A stretch of 64,000 nucleotides of DNA from Capnocytophaga sputigena (lineage in GTDB: Bacteria; Bacteroidota; Bacteroidia; Flavobacteriales; Flavobacteriaceae), in the NCBI RefSeq assembly GCF_900446695.1, contig NZ_UAVP01000011.1:186001-250000 (forward strand), given 5' to 3'. A program made the position numbers and the translations under genes. A model generated the notes under the pieces. The model was given only the letters and a program-made list of their open reading frames with translations. It was not told the DNA's origin and searched no databases. Each line of letters begins with the position of its first letter. Positions within the stretch are counted from its first letter, which is position 1. This document shows positions 16,683 through 26,658 of this stretch, in pieces.

Positions 16683-17654
16683 ATGCAAAATACAACCCAT
16701 TACAATCAGAGATTGAATATCAATGAACTAAATAACACTACTAATTTAGAGGATGCTATAAAAAATGCCGAACATCTGTATATTAGTAACCTATTAGGGG
16801 ATGAAGAGCTTTTGTCATCTATTAATTCCTATTTAAAGAAGTACAATAAGAAACTTTGGCTGTCTTTAAATAAAAGTACAGAGATGAATCAGGAGAATTT
16901 AAAACAATTACGCTATTTAACCAATGTAAAGAAACTAAAAATAATCGTATTCAATGGCTTTATAGAGGATTTATCGGAGTTATCACATATTGATGATTTA
17001 GAGGAGTTCACGATATATGATAACGTAAAAAAAGGTATATCCTTAGTTCCTTTGGCTAAATTTAAAAACTTATCGTCTTTAAGTTTATATACTGGGTTGA
17101 CTATAAAACAATACGCTGTACTCAATACATTTGAAAAGTTAGAGCATTTGAGCGCTCGAGAGATAGATTTTTCTAAACTCAATAATTTACCTATTAAAGA
17201 ACTTACTGTTGATAGTAAGTTTATCCATAGTGATTTGATTGCTGAGAAATTTCCTGATATAGAATATATTTCTTTACAGAACTGTAAAGATGTTAGTATA
17301 GAAAATATTGCGTCCTTACCTCAGCTTTCTGATGTGCGATTGAGGTATATGCCTCATATTACAAGGCTTACTTCTTTTAAAAATAAAGAAAATATATTTC
17401 ATCTCGAATGTGTGCATCTTAAGAATCTTGAAAATATAGAAGCTATTTTCGAACTAAAACAACTAAAATATCTGATGATTACAGATTTAGAGAAACTTAA
17501 AGCTGAAGATTTTTATAGATTAAAGGAACTTCCTAATTTAAAAGTAGCTTATATAACATTTAAAAATGCAAAAGAAAATGACAAATTTATAACATTTGCT
17601 AATACTCATAATTGGATATATAAACAGCCTTCTTTAGCTAAAACAACTCTTTAA
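16683..17654 (+). CDS. Leucine-rich-repeat protein
   Basis: 323 residues without signal peptide or membrane helix. From about 70 on there are irregular leucine-rich repeats of 20-25 residues (LRYLTNVKKLKIIVFNGF, LKNLENIEAIFELKQLKYLMI, LKELPNLKVAYITF). Each has the L-x-x-L-x-x-L spacing of bacterial and polymorphic-immunity LRR proteins. It lies in the same block as the Imm17-like gene, and LRR proteins of this size do occur as immunity proteins. Function is otherwise unknown. Codon use is AT-rich like its three neighbours and unlike mfd and uvrA. Confidence 0.65.
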   Translation: MQNTTHYNQRLNINELNNTTNLEDAIKNAEHLYISNLLGDEELLSSINSYLKKYNKKLWLSLNKSTEMNQENLKQLRYLTNVKKLKIIVFNGFIEDLSELSHIDDLEEFTIYDNVKKGISLVPLAKFKNLSSLSLYTGLTIKQYAVLNTFEKLEHLSAREIDFSKLNNLPIKELTVDSKFIHSDLIAEKFPDIEYISLQNCKDVSIENIASLPQLSDVRLRYMPHITRLTSFKNKENIFHLECVHLKNLENIEAIFELKQLKYLMITDLEKLKAEDFYRLKELPNLKVAYITFKNAKENDKFITFANTHNWIYKQPSLAKTTL

Positions 17655-17745
17655 CCCTACCTTAGAGAAAGCTTGGAAGAACCTTGGAGCTATCTTAGAG
17701 AAACCTTTGTTTTTGTCAAAATACTTATTATACCAATTTTTTCCG

Positions 17746-17753
17746 TACTTTTG
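17746..17753 (+). promoter_or_regulatory. -7 element of uvrA
   Basis: TACTTTTG, 26 bases before the ATG. No TTG at 19-20 bases upstream. Confidence 0.55.
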
Positions 17754-17779
17754 CCCCTCGATAATATCATCATTTCAAA

Positions 17780-20617
17780 ATGAAGAAGAAAACTACAAAT
17801 ATCACCCCTGTAGAAAACCTTGAAGTTCAAGGCGCACGGGTGCATAACCTCAAAAATATAGACCTTTCCATACCTCGCGAAAAGCTTGTAGTCTTCACTG
17901 GGCTTTCTGGTAGTGGCAAGTCCTCATTGGCTTTTGATACTATTTATGCCGAAGGACAACGCCGTTATATTGAGACTTTCTCGGCTTATGCTCGCCAGTT
18001 TCTTGGGGGATTAGAGCGCCCCGATGTAGATAAAATCGACGGACTATCGCCTGTGATTGCTATCGAACAGAAAACTACCTCCAAATCACCGCGCTCTACA
18101 GTGGGTACTATCACCGAAATCTACGACTTCTTGCGCCTGCTCTTTGCCCGTGCTTCCGATGCTTATAGCTATGCTACAGGCGAAAAAATGGTAAGTTATA
18201 CCGATAGCCAAATTCAGGAACTCATTACCAAAGAATACAAAGGCAAACGCATTAACCTATTAGCGCCTGTGGTTCAATCGAGAAAAGGACACTACCGCGA
18301 ACTTTTTGAGCAGATAGCCAAACAAGGCTTTGTAAAGGTGCGTACCGATGGCGAAATCCGTGATATCGAAAAAGGTATGAAGCTCGACCGATACAAAACA
18401 CACGATATTGAAATCGTGATCGACCGTATGCTAATTGATGATACTGACAACACCCAAAAACGCCTACAAGAAAGTATCAAAATCGCAATGAACTACGGCG
18501 ACGATGTGCTAATGGTTTTAGAACACGACCAAAAAAAAGCTCACTATTTCAGCCGACATTTGATGTGTCCTTCTTCGGGCATCTCATATCCTCTTCCTGA
18601 ACCTAATACCTTCTCTTTCAATTCTCCTAAAGGAATGTGCCCGCACTGCAATGGGTTGGGTGAGGTGCAAGAAATCAACCTCTCCAAGATTATCCCTGAT
18701 CCTTCTATCTCTATCAAGAATGGCGGGATTACAGCAGTAGGAGAGCAAAAGAACACTTGGATATTCAAACAATTAGAGCTCATTGTACAAAAGTTCGGTC
18801 ATAAACTCTCCGACCCTATTGAAACACTTCCTAAAGAAGCGATAGATATTATTCTCTATGGTGGTAAAGATAAATACGCTATCAAATCGGATGTATTAGG
18901 CATTACGCGCAATTTTGAAATTGATTTCGAAGGTATCATCAACTTCATCAAAAGCCAGCACGAAAATGCCGATATGGCAGCTATCAAGCGCTGGGCTGAA
19001 GAGTTTATGGATACTATTCCTTGCGAGGAATGTCACGGCACTCGCTTGCGTAAAGAGGCGCTTTACTTTAAAATAGCTGATAAAAATATAGCTGAACTAT
19101 CTGCCTTAGATATTGCAGATTTATTGGCGTGGTTCAAATCTCTACCTGAGCATCTCTCTACCAAACAGCGCAAAATAGCAGAAGAAATTATCAAAGAAAT
19201 TACCACCCGACTCCAATTCCTCATAGATGTAGGGCTTACTTATTTAGCTCTTAACAGAAGTTCTAAATCGTTGTCTGGAGGAGAAGCTCAGCGTATCAGA
19301 CTGGCAACGCAGATAGGCTCTCAACTCACAGGGGTACTCTATATACTAGATGAACCTAGCATTGGTTTGCATCAGCGAGATAACAAAAGGCTTATCAACT
19401 CGCTGAAATCACTCAGAGATATTGGCAACTCAGTAATCGTAGTAGAACACGATGAAGAGATGATACAAGAAGCTGATTATGTAGTAGATATAGGACCTAA
19501 AGCAGGCGTAAATGGAGGGGATATCATCTTTCAAGGAACGCCTAAAGAGTTGCTAAAAGCAAATACCATCACCGCCGACTATATGAGTGGGAGAAAGAAG
19601 ATTGAAATACCCACCCAAAGGCGCAAAGGCAATGGCAAAGAAATTATCTTAAAAGGCTGTACGGGCAACAACTTGAAGAACGTAACCGTAAAATTCCCCT
19701 TAGGGGTAATGATCGGGGTAACAGGTGTATCGGGAAGTGGTAAATCAACGCTTATTAACGAGACTCTGTACCCTATCTTAAACGCTCATTTCTTTAATGG
19801 CGTAAAAAAACCGATGCCTTACAAAAGTATTGAAGGCTTAGAACATATTGATAAGGTAATCGATATCGACCAGTCACCTATTGGGCGTACACCGCGTTCA
19901 AATCCTGCTACCTATACAGGTGTTTTCAGTGAAATACGCAACCTTTTCACCCAAGTACCCGAAGCGCAAATACGTGGCTACAAACCAGGTAGATTTAGTT
20001 TCAACGTGAAAGGCGGTAGATGTGAAACTTGCGAAGGCTCAGGTTTAAAGGTGATTGAAATGAACTTCCTCCCTGATGTCTATGTGCCTTGCGAAACTTG
20101 TAAAGGCAAACGCTTCAACCGCGAGACACTTGAGGTGCGCTACAAAGGAAAATCTATTGCCGATGTGCTAGATATGACCATAAGTGAGGCTGTAAAATTC
20201 TTTGAACCTATTCCTAAAATATATCGCAAATTAAAAACTATAGAAGATGTAGGCTTAGGTTATATTACCCTTGGACAACAATCTACTACCTTATCAGGAG
20301 GAGAAGCCCAACGGGTGAAGTTAGCTACAGAACTTTCTAAAATAGACACGGGCAATACTTTTTATATATTAGATGAACCCACCACAGGACTGCATTTCGA
20401 AGATGTGAAGGTACTCCTCGAAGTACTCGACCGTTTGGTAGATAAGGGCAATACTGTTCTGGTAATAGAGCACAACCTCGATGTTATTAGAAAAGTAGAC
20501 TATATCATTGATATAGGGCACGATGGGGGTACAGCAGGTGGCGAAGTAATAGCCTTTGGTACTCCTGAAGAAGTAGCTAAAAACAAGAAGAGTTTCACTG
20601 CTGAGTACCTAAAATAA
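17780..20617 (+). CDS. uvrA: Excinuclease ABC subunit A
   Basis: Damage-sensing ATPase of nucleotide excision repair; loads UvrB and is recruited by Mfd at stalled polymerases. The 945 residues have two ABC modules (Walker [13 protein letters not shown] near 42 and [11 protein letters not shown] near 650; signatures [11 protein letters not shown] and [11 protein letters not shown]) and the zinc-binding cysteine sets [19 protein letters not shown] and CETCEGSGL...CETCKGKRF. Length is normal. Its separation from mfd by four immunity-type genes is notable. Confidence 0.97.
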   Translation: MKKKTTNITPVENLEVQGARVHNLKNIDLSIPREKLVVFTGLSGSGKSSLAFDTIYAEGQRRYIETFSAYARQFLGGLERPDVDKIDGLSPVIAIEQKTTSKSPRSTVGTITEIYDFLRLLFARASDAYSYATGEKMVSYTDSQIQELITKEYKGKRINLLAPVVQSRKGHYRELFEQIAKQGFVKVRTDGEIRDIEKGMKLDRYKTHDIEIVIDRMLIDDTDNTQKRLQESIKIAMNYGDDVLMVLEHDQKKAHYFSRHLMCPSSGISYPLPEPNTFSFNSPKGMCPHCNGLGEVQEINLSKIIPDPSISIKNGGITAVGEQKNTWIFKQLELIVQKFGHKLSDPIETLPKEAIDIILYGGKDKYAIKSDVLGITRNFEIDFEGIINFIKSQHENADMAAIKRWAEEFMDTIPCEECHGTRLRKEALYFKIADKNIAELSALDIADLLAWFKSLPEHLSTKQRKIAEEIIKEITTRLQFLIDVGLTYLALNRSSKSLSGGEAQRIRLATQIGSQLTGVLYILDEPSIGLHQRDNKRLINSLKSLRDIGNSVIVVEHDEEMIQEADYVVDIGPKAGVNGGDIIFQGTPKELLKANTITADYMSGRKKIEIPTQRRKGNGKEIILKGCTGNNLKNVTVKFPLGVMIGVTGVSGSGKSTLINETLYPILNAHFFNGVKKPMPYKSIEGLEHIDKVIDIDQSPIGRTPRSNPATYTGVFSEIRNLFTQVPEAQIRGYKPGRFSFNVKGGRCETCEGSGLKVIEMNFLPDVYVPCETCKGKRFNRETLEVRYKGKSIADVLDMTISEAVKFFEPIPKIYRKLKTIEDVGLGYITLGQQSTTLSGGEAQRVKLATELSKIDTGNTFYILDEPTTGLHFEDVKVLLEVLDRLVDKGNTVLVIEHNLDVIRKVDYIIDIGHDGGTAGGEVIAFGTPEEVAKNKKSFTAEYLK

Positions 20618-20649
20618 AAAGGGCGTGCTTTAATAGCACGCCTCTTCTT
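20616..20649. terminator. Bidirectional terminator between uvrA and the HEAT-repeat genes
   Basis: GGCGTGCT (20622-20629), loop TTAAT, AGCACGCC (20635-20642). It is flanked by an A-run on the left (T-run for the minus strand) and TCTTCTTT on the right. Confidence 0.85.
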
Positions 20650-22481
20650 TATAAAGATTTCTCTATTTGCTCTGCTATATCTTTAAAGAAATCGCTCTTT
20701 GTTTTCTCGTGTAATTCGCGGAACTTCTTTACGTATTCCTTAGGGAAAGGCTTCCAAAAGTTTTCATCTTCTACTATATTATGATAATAATAATGGTATC
20801 CTTTAGGTATCTTTGCTATCGATTCATATAGCACTTCAAACTTGTTAGGTATATTGCTTTTCGCAATAAGATAGTACAGAATTTCTTTCTTATAAATAGA
20901 TGCTTTAGGAAGTATTTCCAAAATAAGTTTGTTAAGACGAGAACTATTTTCTTCTAAATTAGAAAGAACTTTAAGAGCTTCTAAACTATAATTATCATCG
21001 CATTTCTTAAGGCTTAACAGATAATTATAGAATAAATCAGCCCAACGTGAGTCTATTTTATCAGGTGTAATAGGACGTAATTTTTTATAGAAAAAACCTA
21101 CGGCATATCCCCCTTTAGTCCCTGCTAATCCTTCTATAGCATCATAATGAGCAAGTACCTTTCCAAATTGAGGAGCAAAAATCTCATAGATTTTCTCTTT
21201 GCTATATTCGGCTTCTCCGTTAAGAATACGATAAAAATAATCAGTAAAAAGAGGATATGCCCAATCACTATGTACTAATGTGTCAGTGTATTGTTCATAA
21301 AAAGGTATGATTTTCTCTTGTTTAAATGTATCTAATACATCTACAAGGCGTGGTATAATATGATAATTAGTAAGTGAACGCTTCTTAGCCATCACATTGA
21401 AGAGTTTATTACCAAACATTTCTCCCAAAAGTGCATAAGTCTCAGGGTAATCTTTGTATTTCAACACTTCCAACTCTATAGGCAAACGTTCAAAAGCTGC
21501 TACTACTGCTTTCTCGTCAGAGTCATCCATTGCAAGTAACGCTTCAAAGTATTCACGCACTTTTTGAACAAACGACTGATAGTGCGAGGGTAGCGGAACT
21601 GTAGCAATAGCATTTGCTAAGAGTTCCGCATTTCCTTTCTGTTTGTTATTGCTGTACAATTCGTAAAGTTTGTCAATACTGCGTTGCGTACCGAGTTTGG
21701 CTAACGCTTTATAAGCTGCTCCTCGTACCACTTTATTCTTATCACTTGCCAAACTGATGATAAAGTCTTCTGTCTTTTCATCTTTCTTGTCTGAAAGTAT
21801 AATGACGGCTTCAGCTTGTAAGTTAGGTAGATTTTCAGCAAATATTTTATCTACCAAAGCATCTATTCCTTCATAACCTAATTGGTGTAGCAAACGCAAT
21901 CGGCGTACGTGTTCTGTTTTGTCCTCCAAACGAAAGTCTGATAAAAGGAAGGGGAGCATTGCTTTCCCACAAGTAGGGATAATAGTTTCCTCTACATAAT
22001 CGGCAAGTTCGGTGTATTTATCTGCTAAAGCATAACTCAAGTAACCATAAGTCCGCGAATCGTCAAACAGCTTGCGTTCAAAAGCATCTTTAAGCACCTC
22101 TAATCGTCCTGATTTGCTCTCAGTAAGAGCTTGTAACATGGGTTTCAGCTGTAAATAAGAATAGGTAGTATTCACATCTGCCAGAGCGACAGTGGGAACC
22201 TGCTCGCTCTTTTCGGCTTCAGCCTCTACAGTAACACCTTGTGTGTAGAGTACTGAATAGAGCAAAGTAGCGACATTTACTAACTTTTCGGCAGCTTGTG
22301 TGCTTTCTACTTGTAGCAAAGATTCTACTTCTTGGGCTAACTTATTGAATACAGGAGCTTTTTCACCTAACTTTTTCAGTATAGGAACGTGCTTCTGCAA
22401 GCGTGGATCATTCTTCGCAAACTTACTTCCCGCTATAAACAAGCGATTCAGTTCTTGTTGTAAATCGTATAAGGGTTTCAT
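20649..22481 (-). CDS. HEAT-repeat protein (paralogue 1)
   Basis: 610 residues, soluble, built of paired helices of HEAT type: for example LRLLHQLGYEGIDALVDKIF, AVIILSDKKDEKTEDFIISLAS, and DKNKVVRGAAYKALAKLGTQRSIDKLYELY at about 230-290, the classic HEAT alternation. It is the downstream copy of a tandem pair. The first 70 residues are almost identical to the copy at 22491, and similarity falls toward the C-terminus. Together with the SWIM zinc-finger gene upstream, this looks like a HEAT-SWIM module that in other bacteria accompanies MoxR/VWA genes, though none is present here. Biochemical role unknown. Confidence 0.8.
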   Translation of the reverse strand: MKPLYDLQQELNRLFIAGSKFAKNDPRLQKHVPILKKLGEKAPVFNKLAQEVESLLQVESTQAAEKLVNVATLLYSVLYTQGVTVEAEAEKSEQVPTVALADVNTTYSYLQLKPMLQALTESKSGRLEVLKDAFERKLFDDSRTYGYLSYALADKYTELADYVEETIIPTCGKAMLPFLLSDFRLEDKTEHVRRLRLLHQLGYEGIDALVDKIFAENLPNLQAEAVIILSDKKDEKTEDFIISLASDKNKVVRGAAYKALAKLGTQRSIDKLYELYSNNKQKGNAELLANAIATVPLPSHYQSFVQKVREYFEALLAMDDSDEKAVVAAFERLPIELEVLKYKDYPETYALLGEMFGNKLFNVMAKKRSLTNYHIIPRLVDVLDTFKQEKIIPFYEQYTDTLVHSDWAYPLFTDYFYRILNGEAEYSKEKIYEIFAPQFGKVLAHYDAIEGLAGTKGGYAVGFFYKKLRPITPDKIDSRWADLFYNYLLSLKKCDDNYSLEALKVLSNLEENSSRLNKLILEILPKASIYKKEILYYLIAKSNIPNKFEVLYESIAKIPKGYHYYYHNIVEDENFWKPFPKEYVKKFRELHEKTKSDFFKDIAEQIEKSL

Positions 22482-22490
22482 TTTAATCTG

Positions 22491-24320
22491 CTATTTAACT
22501 GATTTCTCAATTTCGTCTGCTATGTCTTCAAATACATTTAGCCTATTCTTCTTTGCCAAAGCTCTAAACTTCTCTAAATATTCCTTAGGAAACTGATTCC
22601 AAAAGTCTGAATTAGAAAGATAGTAAAGATAGTAATAAGAATTACCTGCTTTTATTTTTTCTAATGAGTGATAAATTAATTCGAACTTATTAGGCAAATT
22701 GCGCTTTAATACCAAGCGGAACATCCATATCATATCATCTGAATACGATTGAGACAGAGCTTTCAATAGCAAATCATCTAATCTTTGGCTTGTTCCTTCT
22801 AAAGCATCAAGTATAAAGAGTACTATATGGGTATAACTATTATTGAGCTTTTTAAGACTTTCGATAAAAGAATAGAAAGTGTTTACCCAGCGAGGGTCTA
22901 ATCTATCCACTCTCACTTTTGATTCTTTAAAGGAATTATAAGCATAACTACCCTCTATACCACTAAAAGCGCGTAATATCTCTTCCGTAGCAGCTGATTT
23001 TCCCAATTGAGAACTGAATACCTCAAAGAGCTTTTCTTTACTATAGTTCTCATTCTTGAAAGCACTACAGAAATAGTTAATCCACATATCGCTATAGCCA
23101 TTGGTATAGGTGAGAAGTTGCTTATGGGTATCATAAAAGGCGAGTACTTTATCGCTTTTCAAGGTATTTAATACCCCCATCATATTGGTAGCGGTAGGGT
23201 CATACGTATTCTTGAACACTTTCTTGCGTCGTGCATTAAACTCTTTGTTCTGCAACATCTCCGCGAAGAGTGTATATACTTCTTCACAATCCTTATTTGC
23301 CAAAATATCTATATCAATAACAAAGCGTTCAAAAGCTGCGCTAAGCGCTTTCTCATCTGAATCATCTATGGTTAATAACTGCTGATAACGTTCTTGAATT
23401 TTCTCCACAAATGGCAGGAAATACTCAGGAACAGCTACTTTGGCGATAGCTTCTGCCAAGAGCTCTGCATTGCCTTTCTGCTTATTGGTGTTATACAATT
23501 CGTAGAGCTTATCAATACTGCGTTGCGTACCGAGTTTTGCTAAGGCACTATATGCTGCCCCTCGTACGGCTTTGTTCTTATCACCCGTCAAACTGATGAT
23601 AAATGCTTCGGTTTGTTCATCCTTCTTGTCTGCTATAATGTTAATAGCTTCTGCTTGCAGATTGGGGAGATTTTCACTAAATATTTTGTCTACTAAGGTG
23701 CCTATTTCTGCATATCCTAATTGATGTAACAAGCGCAATCGGCGTACATTCTCATTTTTGTCTTCTAAACGGAAGTCGGCAATGAGGAAAGGGAGCATCG
23801 CTTTTCCACAAGCTGGAATGATAGTGTTTTCAACGTAATAAGTGAGCTCTGAATACTTGTCAGCTAAAGCATAACTCAAGTACCCATAAGTGCGTGAATC
23901 GTCAAATACCCTGCGTTCAAAGGCATCTTGCAATATTTCCAAACGACCTGAGTTGCTTTGGGTAAGGGCTTGTAGTACAGGTTTCAGCTGTAAATAGGAA
24001 TAGGTAGTATTCACATTCGCCAATTGTATTGTAGGGATTTGGCTTTCTTTTGTAGCCTCTGCCTCTACAGTAACGCCTTGAGTATAGAGCACTGAATAGA
24101 GCAAAGTAGAAACACCCAATAGTTTTTCGGCAGCTTGTGTGCTCTCTACTTGTAGCAAAGCTTCTACTTCTTGGGCTAATTTATTGAATACAGGAGCTTT
24201 TTCACCTAACTTTTTCAGTATAGGAACGTGCTTCTGTAGGCGTGGGTCGTTCTTAGCAAACTTACTTCCCGCTATAAACAAGCGGTTCAGTTCTTGTTGT
24301 AAATCGTATAAAGGCTTCAT
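22491..24320 (-). CDS. HEAT-repeat protein (paralogue 2)
   Basis: 609 residues from the ATG at 24320. The frame is open four codons further, to a TTG at 24332, but MKPLYDLQQELN is the N-terminus shared with the paralogue, so 24320 is preferred. HEAT repeats are as in paralogue 1 (DKNKAVRGAAYSALAKLGTQRSIDKLYELY). The C-terminal third differs strongly (IVLFILDALEGTSQRLDDLL against YSLEALKVLSNLEENSSRLN). It ends 9 bases before paralogue 1, so the two are co-transcribed, probably with the SWIM gene upstream. Confidence 0.8.
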   Translation of the reverse strand: MKPLYDLQQELNRLFIAGSKFAKNDPRLQKHVPILKKLGEKAPVFNKLAQEVEALLQVESTQAAEKLLGVSTLLYSVLYTQGVTVEAEATKESQIPTIQLANVNTTYSYLQLKPVLQALTQSNSGRLEILQDAFERRVFDDSRTYGYLSYALADKYSELTYYVENTIIPACGKAMLPFLIADFRLEDKNENVRRLRLLHQLGYAEIGTLVDKIFSENLPNLQAEAINIIADKKDEQTEAFIISLTGDKNKAVRGAAYSALAKLGTQRSIDKLYELYNTNKQKGNAELLAEAIAKVAVPEYFLPFVEKIQERYQQLLTIDDSDEKALSAAFERFVIDIDILANKDCEEVYTLFAEMLQNKEFNARRKKVFKNTYDPTATNMMGVLNTLKSDKVLAFYDTHKQLLTYTNGYSDMWINYFCSAFKNENYSKEKLFEVFSSQLGKSAATEEILRAFSGIEGSYAYNSFKESKVRVDRLDPRWVNTFYSFIESLKKLNNSYTHIVLFILDALEGTSQRLDDLLLKALSQSYSDDMIWMFRLVLKRNLPNKFELIYHSLEKIKAGNSYYYLYYLSNSDFWNQFPKEYLEKFRALAKKNRLNVFEDIADEIEKSVK

Positions 24321-24454
24321 AATAATTGACAATTGATAATTAACAATTAACCCAAAGTCCGCATTAAAATAATTATTTGCTAATAAATTCTTGCTTTTGC
24401 GGATTGTCCCCCTTCGGGGGAACGGGGGCTTTTTAGCTATTGTATAATTTAGTA
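24321..24454. repeat. Intergenic with GATTGTCCCCC hairpin repeat
   Basis: The stretch contains an AT-rich part with repeated AATTGATAATTAACAATTAA-like words and a strong GC-rich hairpin CCCCCTTCGGGGG near 24408-24420, within GATTGTCCCCCTTCG...CGGGGGCT (24402-24430). The same element, slightly changed, recurs at 56105-56134. No promoter is evident for the HEAT genes. Confidence 0.55.
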
Positions 24455-25900
24455 TTAGTAGAGTAGTCTAATTACTTTCTCTGCTGTGATAAGTGAAAGA
24501 GGTTGCGCTGATAGCAATCCGCTGGCTACATCGTTGTGCATCATTACCACAAGGGAAAGCCCCTCGGCATTTGCTGGCAAAAACGACTTCAGATTGCCCG
24601 TTGGTGATACAGCGCCTTCCTCAATATCTCTTAGGGTGATAGCAAAACCATTAGCATCTTCTACTACCAAGTCCTCCCCTACTCTATAAGCCTTATGCAA
24701 CGCCAAAAGCACTACAGGGTGTTTATCCATTAGCGGATTCTTAATAGTGTTCTTTACAGCCTTTATCGTCTCGGCAAATTGCCCCGAAGCAAAACCTTTC
24801 ACTGTTGCAAGGTCAGCTTGTGATAGCGGACGCTCTGAAGCTCCATCAGCCTCCCAACGAATACGCGGATTGGTATCTCCAGGATAGATGTAAAGGTCTT
24901 TTAGTTGCAACACACTGAACATACTGTTGTCTTCTTTAATATACTTCGCAGCTTTATAAGGACGATAGTTCAACGTTTTATAGATTTTACCCGTTTTGAG
25001 ATTGAGCCATACCCCCTCATCTACATACTCTTTGCGTGCCTCGTTGTCATAACTGTTGAATGACAATTGCACCAAAGAAGCATTCTCTTCATATTGCCCA
25101 TACTGCATCAACTCAACGAGTTTCCACACATAGCCTATTTGCTCTTCAATTGCTGAAGACAGTTCAGGCGTTCCTTCAGGGTCTTCCTTGCGCGCCTTGA
25201 GGTAGTCAGTAGCTTTTTTAAGCAAAGCCGAAAGATAGTTTAAGTTGTCTACCACCGCAGTATATTCCTCATTCTTTACCTCCTCAATAGAAAGCAATAG
25301 ATTGTTGAAAGCCGTTTGAATACCGCCTATATAGTAGTTTCCTAAGTCTTTTATCTGTGTTTTGAGGGTCGCACGCATTTTAGCATCCACTGATGAAAGC
25401 CCCGTATTCACCATATCGCGCAACAGCTTTTGGGCAGTTTCAATACCAGTGAGCTGGGCATCAATCTTCTTAGTGAAAGCCGCCTTATTCACCTTCTTAG
25501 GTTTCTCGGCTTTCTCTTTGATAGATTCCTTTTCTTGGGCTTTCTTCTCTTGTTTTTTCTCTATCTTCTCACGTTTAGAGAGAATGTCCTCAGGTACTTC
25601 TCCTTCGGTAAACTGACCTGCATTCGCTTCAAAACAGTAAAGCAAACCCACAGAGTGTTTACACGGAAACTGACGACTCGGGCAGTTACAGCGGAATACA
25701 GGGTTGTTAGGGTCTACATAATCGGCAGAGCAGTAGTAAGGATTCTTTCCACTCCCTGCGCATTCACCCCATATAAGGTTCTTTTCTGCGTTGATTTTTA
25801 AGTTGCTAAATTTGTTTTTCTTCACCAACTCACGTCCTTTTTTAGCCGCCTCTGCATTGGGGGCAAGCTCTTCAATCTTCTGTTGCGTTACTTCTATCAT
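24455..25900 (-). CDS. SWIM zinc-finger protein
   Basis: 481 residues. The SWIM motif is at about 75-88: RCNCPSRQFPCKH, i.e. CxC followed by CxH, predicted to bind zinc and nucleic acid or protein. A Lys/Glu-rich coiled segment follows (about 108-140, with EKIEKKQEKKAQEKES), then a mainly helical region and a C-terminal domain ending LITAEKVIRLLY. It has its own promoter (25935-25964) and is followed on the same strand by the two HEAT-repeat genes. The pairing suggests the proteins work together, but the process is unknown. Confidence 0.85.
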   Translation of the reverse strand: MIEVTQQKIEELAPNAEAAKKGRELVKKNKFSNLKINAEKNLIWGECAGSGKNPYYCSADYVDPNNPVFRCNCPSRQFPCKHSVGLLYCFEANAGQFTEGEVPEDILSKREKIEKKQEKKAQEKESIKEKAEKPKKVNKAAFTKKIDAQLTGIETAQKLLRDMVNTGLSSVDAKMRATLKTQIKDLGNYYIGGIQTAFNNLLLSIEEVKNEEYTAVVDNLNYLSALLKKATDYLKARKEDPEGTPELSSAIEEQIGYVWKLVELMQYGQYEENASLVQLSFNSYDNEARKEYVDEGVWLNLKTGKIYKTLNYRPYKAAKYIKEDNSMFSVLQLKDLYIYPGDTNPRIRWEADGASERPLSQADLATVKGFASGQFAETIKAVKNTIKNPLMDKHPVVLLALHKAYRVGEDLVVEDANGFAITLRDIEEGAVSPTGNLKSFLPANAEGLSLVVMMHNDVASGLLSAQPLSLITAEKVIRLLY

Positions 25901-25934
25901 ATTTTATATTGTGATTTTTATATACTTTAAAGCG

Positions 25935-25964
25935 CAAAGATACTAAAAACAATCTAAAAAGCAA
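25935..25964 (-). promoter_or_regulatory. Promoter of the SWIM-HEAT operon
   Basis: Read on the minus strand: TTG (25964-25962), 19 bases, TATCTTTG (25942-25935), an exact match to the Bacteroidota consensus 35 bases before the start codon. Confidence 0.82.
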
Positions 25965-26037
25965 GTATTACTCTTTATGAACTCTATCTAATTTCAATCA
26001 ACCTTCCAATGTGTGATTCCTCCCATAGAACCCTATG

Positions 26038-26481
26038 TTATTCAGGTATTTCATCATATTTCTTATCGTCTTTAAAGTCTAAAATAGGGATAATATCCCC
26101 CGAAACAGGCTCTATAATCCGGATATCATTGCCATTATTCCTATTTACATAAAGAATATAATACGTTTCAAACCGAATAGAACTATCGTACCCTATCCTA
26201 ATTTCATAAAACTCTTTATCGTCAATAGTAGCAGCATCCGAAAAATAACTAATACCCCTCTTCCCATCCGAAATCATCTCTATATACTTACCCACTCGTT
26301 TAGCCAAAGGCAAAGCAAGCACTCTATCCTCAGCTTCTTCTAAACTGATATAAGCCGAAGTATCTTTCACAACAAGTGAATCAACATCAGGCACACCTTC
26401 CTTAGCCTCCTGACTACCAAACCATTGACAACCAAAAAGACCACCAATACATAGTAATAATAGAATCTTTACCTTATTCAT
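26038..26481 (-). CDS. Small lipoprotein of unknown function
   Basis: 147 residues with a lipoprotein signal peptide: basic MNKVK, hydrophobic core, lipobox LFGC with Cys at 18. The mature part is acidic (SQEAKEGVPDVDSLVVKD) and then strand-rich (FYEIRIGYDSSIRFETYYILYV). I recognise no family. It stands alone, divergent from prfC. Its size and fold pattern would also suit a lipoprotein immunity factor, but nothing nearby supports that. Confidence 0.7.
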   Translation of the reverse strand: MNKVKILLLLCIGGLFGCQWFGSQEAKEGVPDVDSLVVKDTSAYISLEEAEDRVLALPLAKRVGKYIEMISDGKRGISYFSDAATIDDKEFYEIRIGYDSSIRFETYYILYVNRNNGNDIRIIEPVSGDIIPILDFKDDKKYDEIPE

Positions 26482-26603
26482 AATGTAACTTATTACTTAA
26501 AAAAAGTGCAAAAAAATATAATAAAATCTTCAATTACAAAATTTTACCCTTAAATTATCAATAAATTCACTCTGTTTCTTATTTTCTATTTATAAATATT
26601 TCT

Positions 26604-26611
26604 TACCTTTG
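26604..26611 (+). promoter_or_regulatory. -7 element of prfC
   Basis: TACCTTTG, 47 bases before the ATG. No TTG at the expected distance. Confidence 0.55.
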
Positions 26612-26658
26612 CCCCCAATTTACAAATCAGCTAATATACGAATCGACAAATAAACACT

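Noticed and set aside
24321-24332. TTG start of HEAT paralogue 2
   Set aside because: The ATG four codons later matches the N-terminus of paralogue 1.
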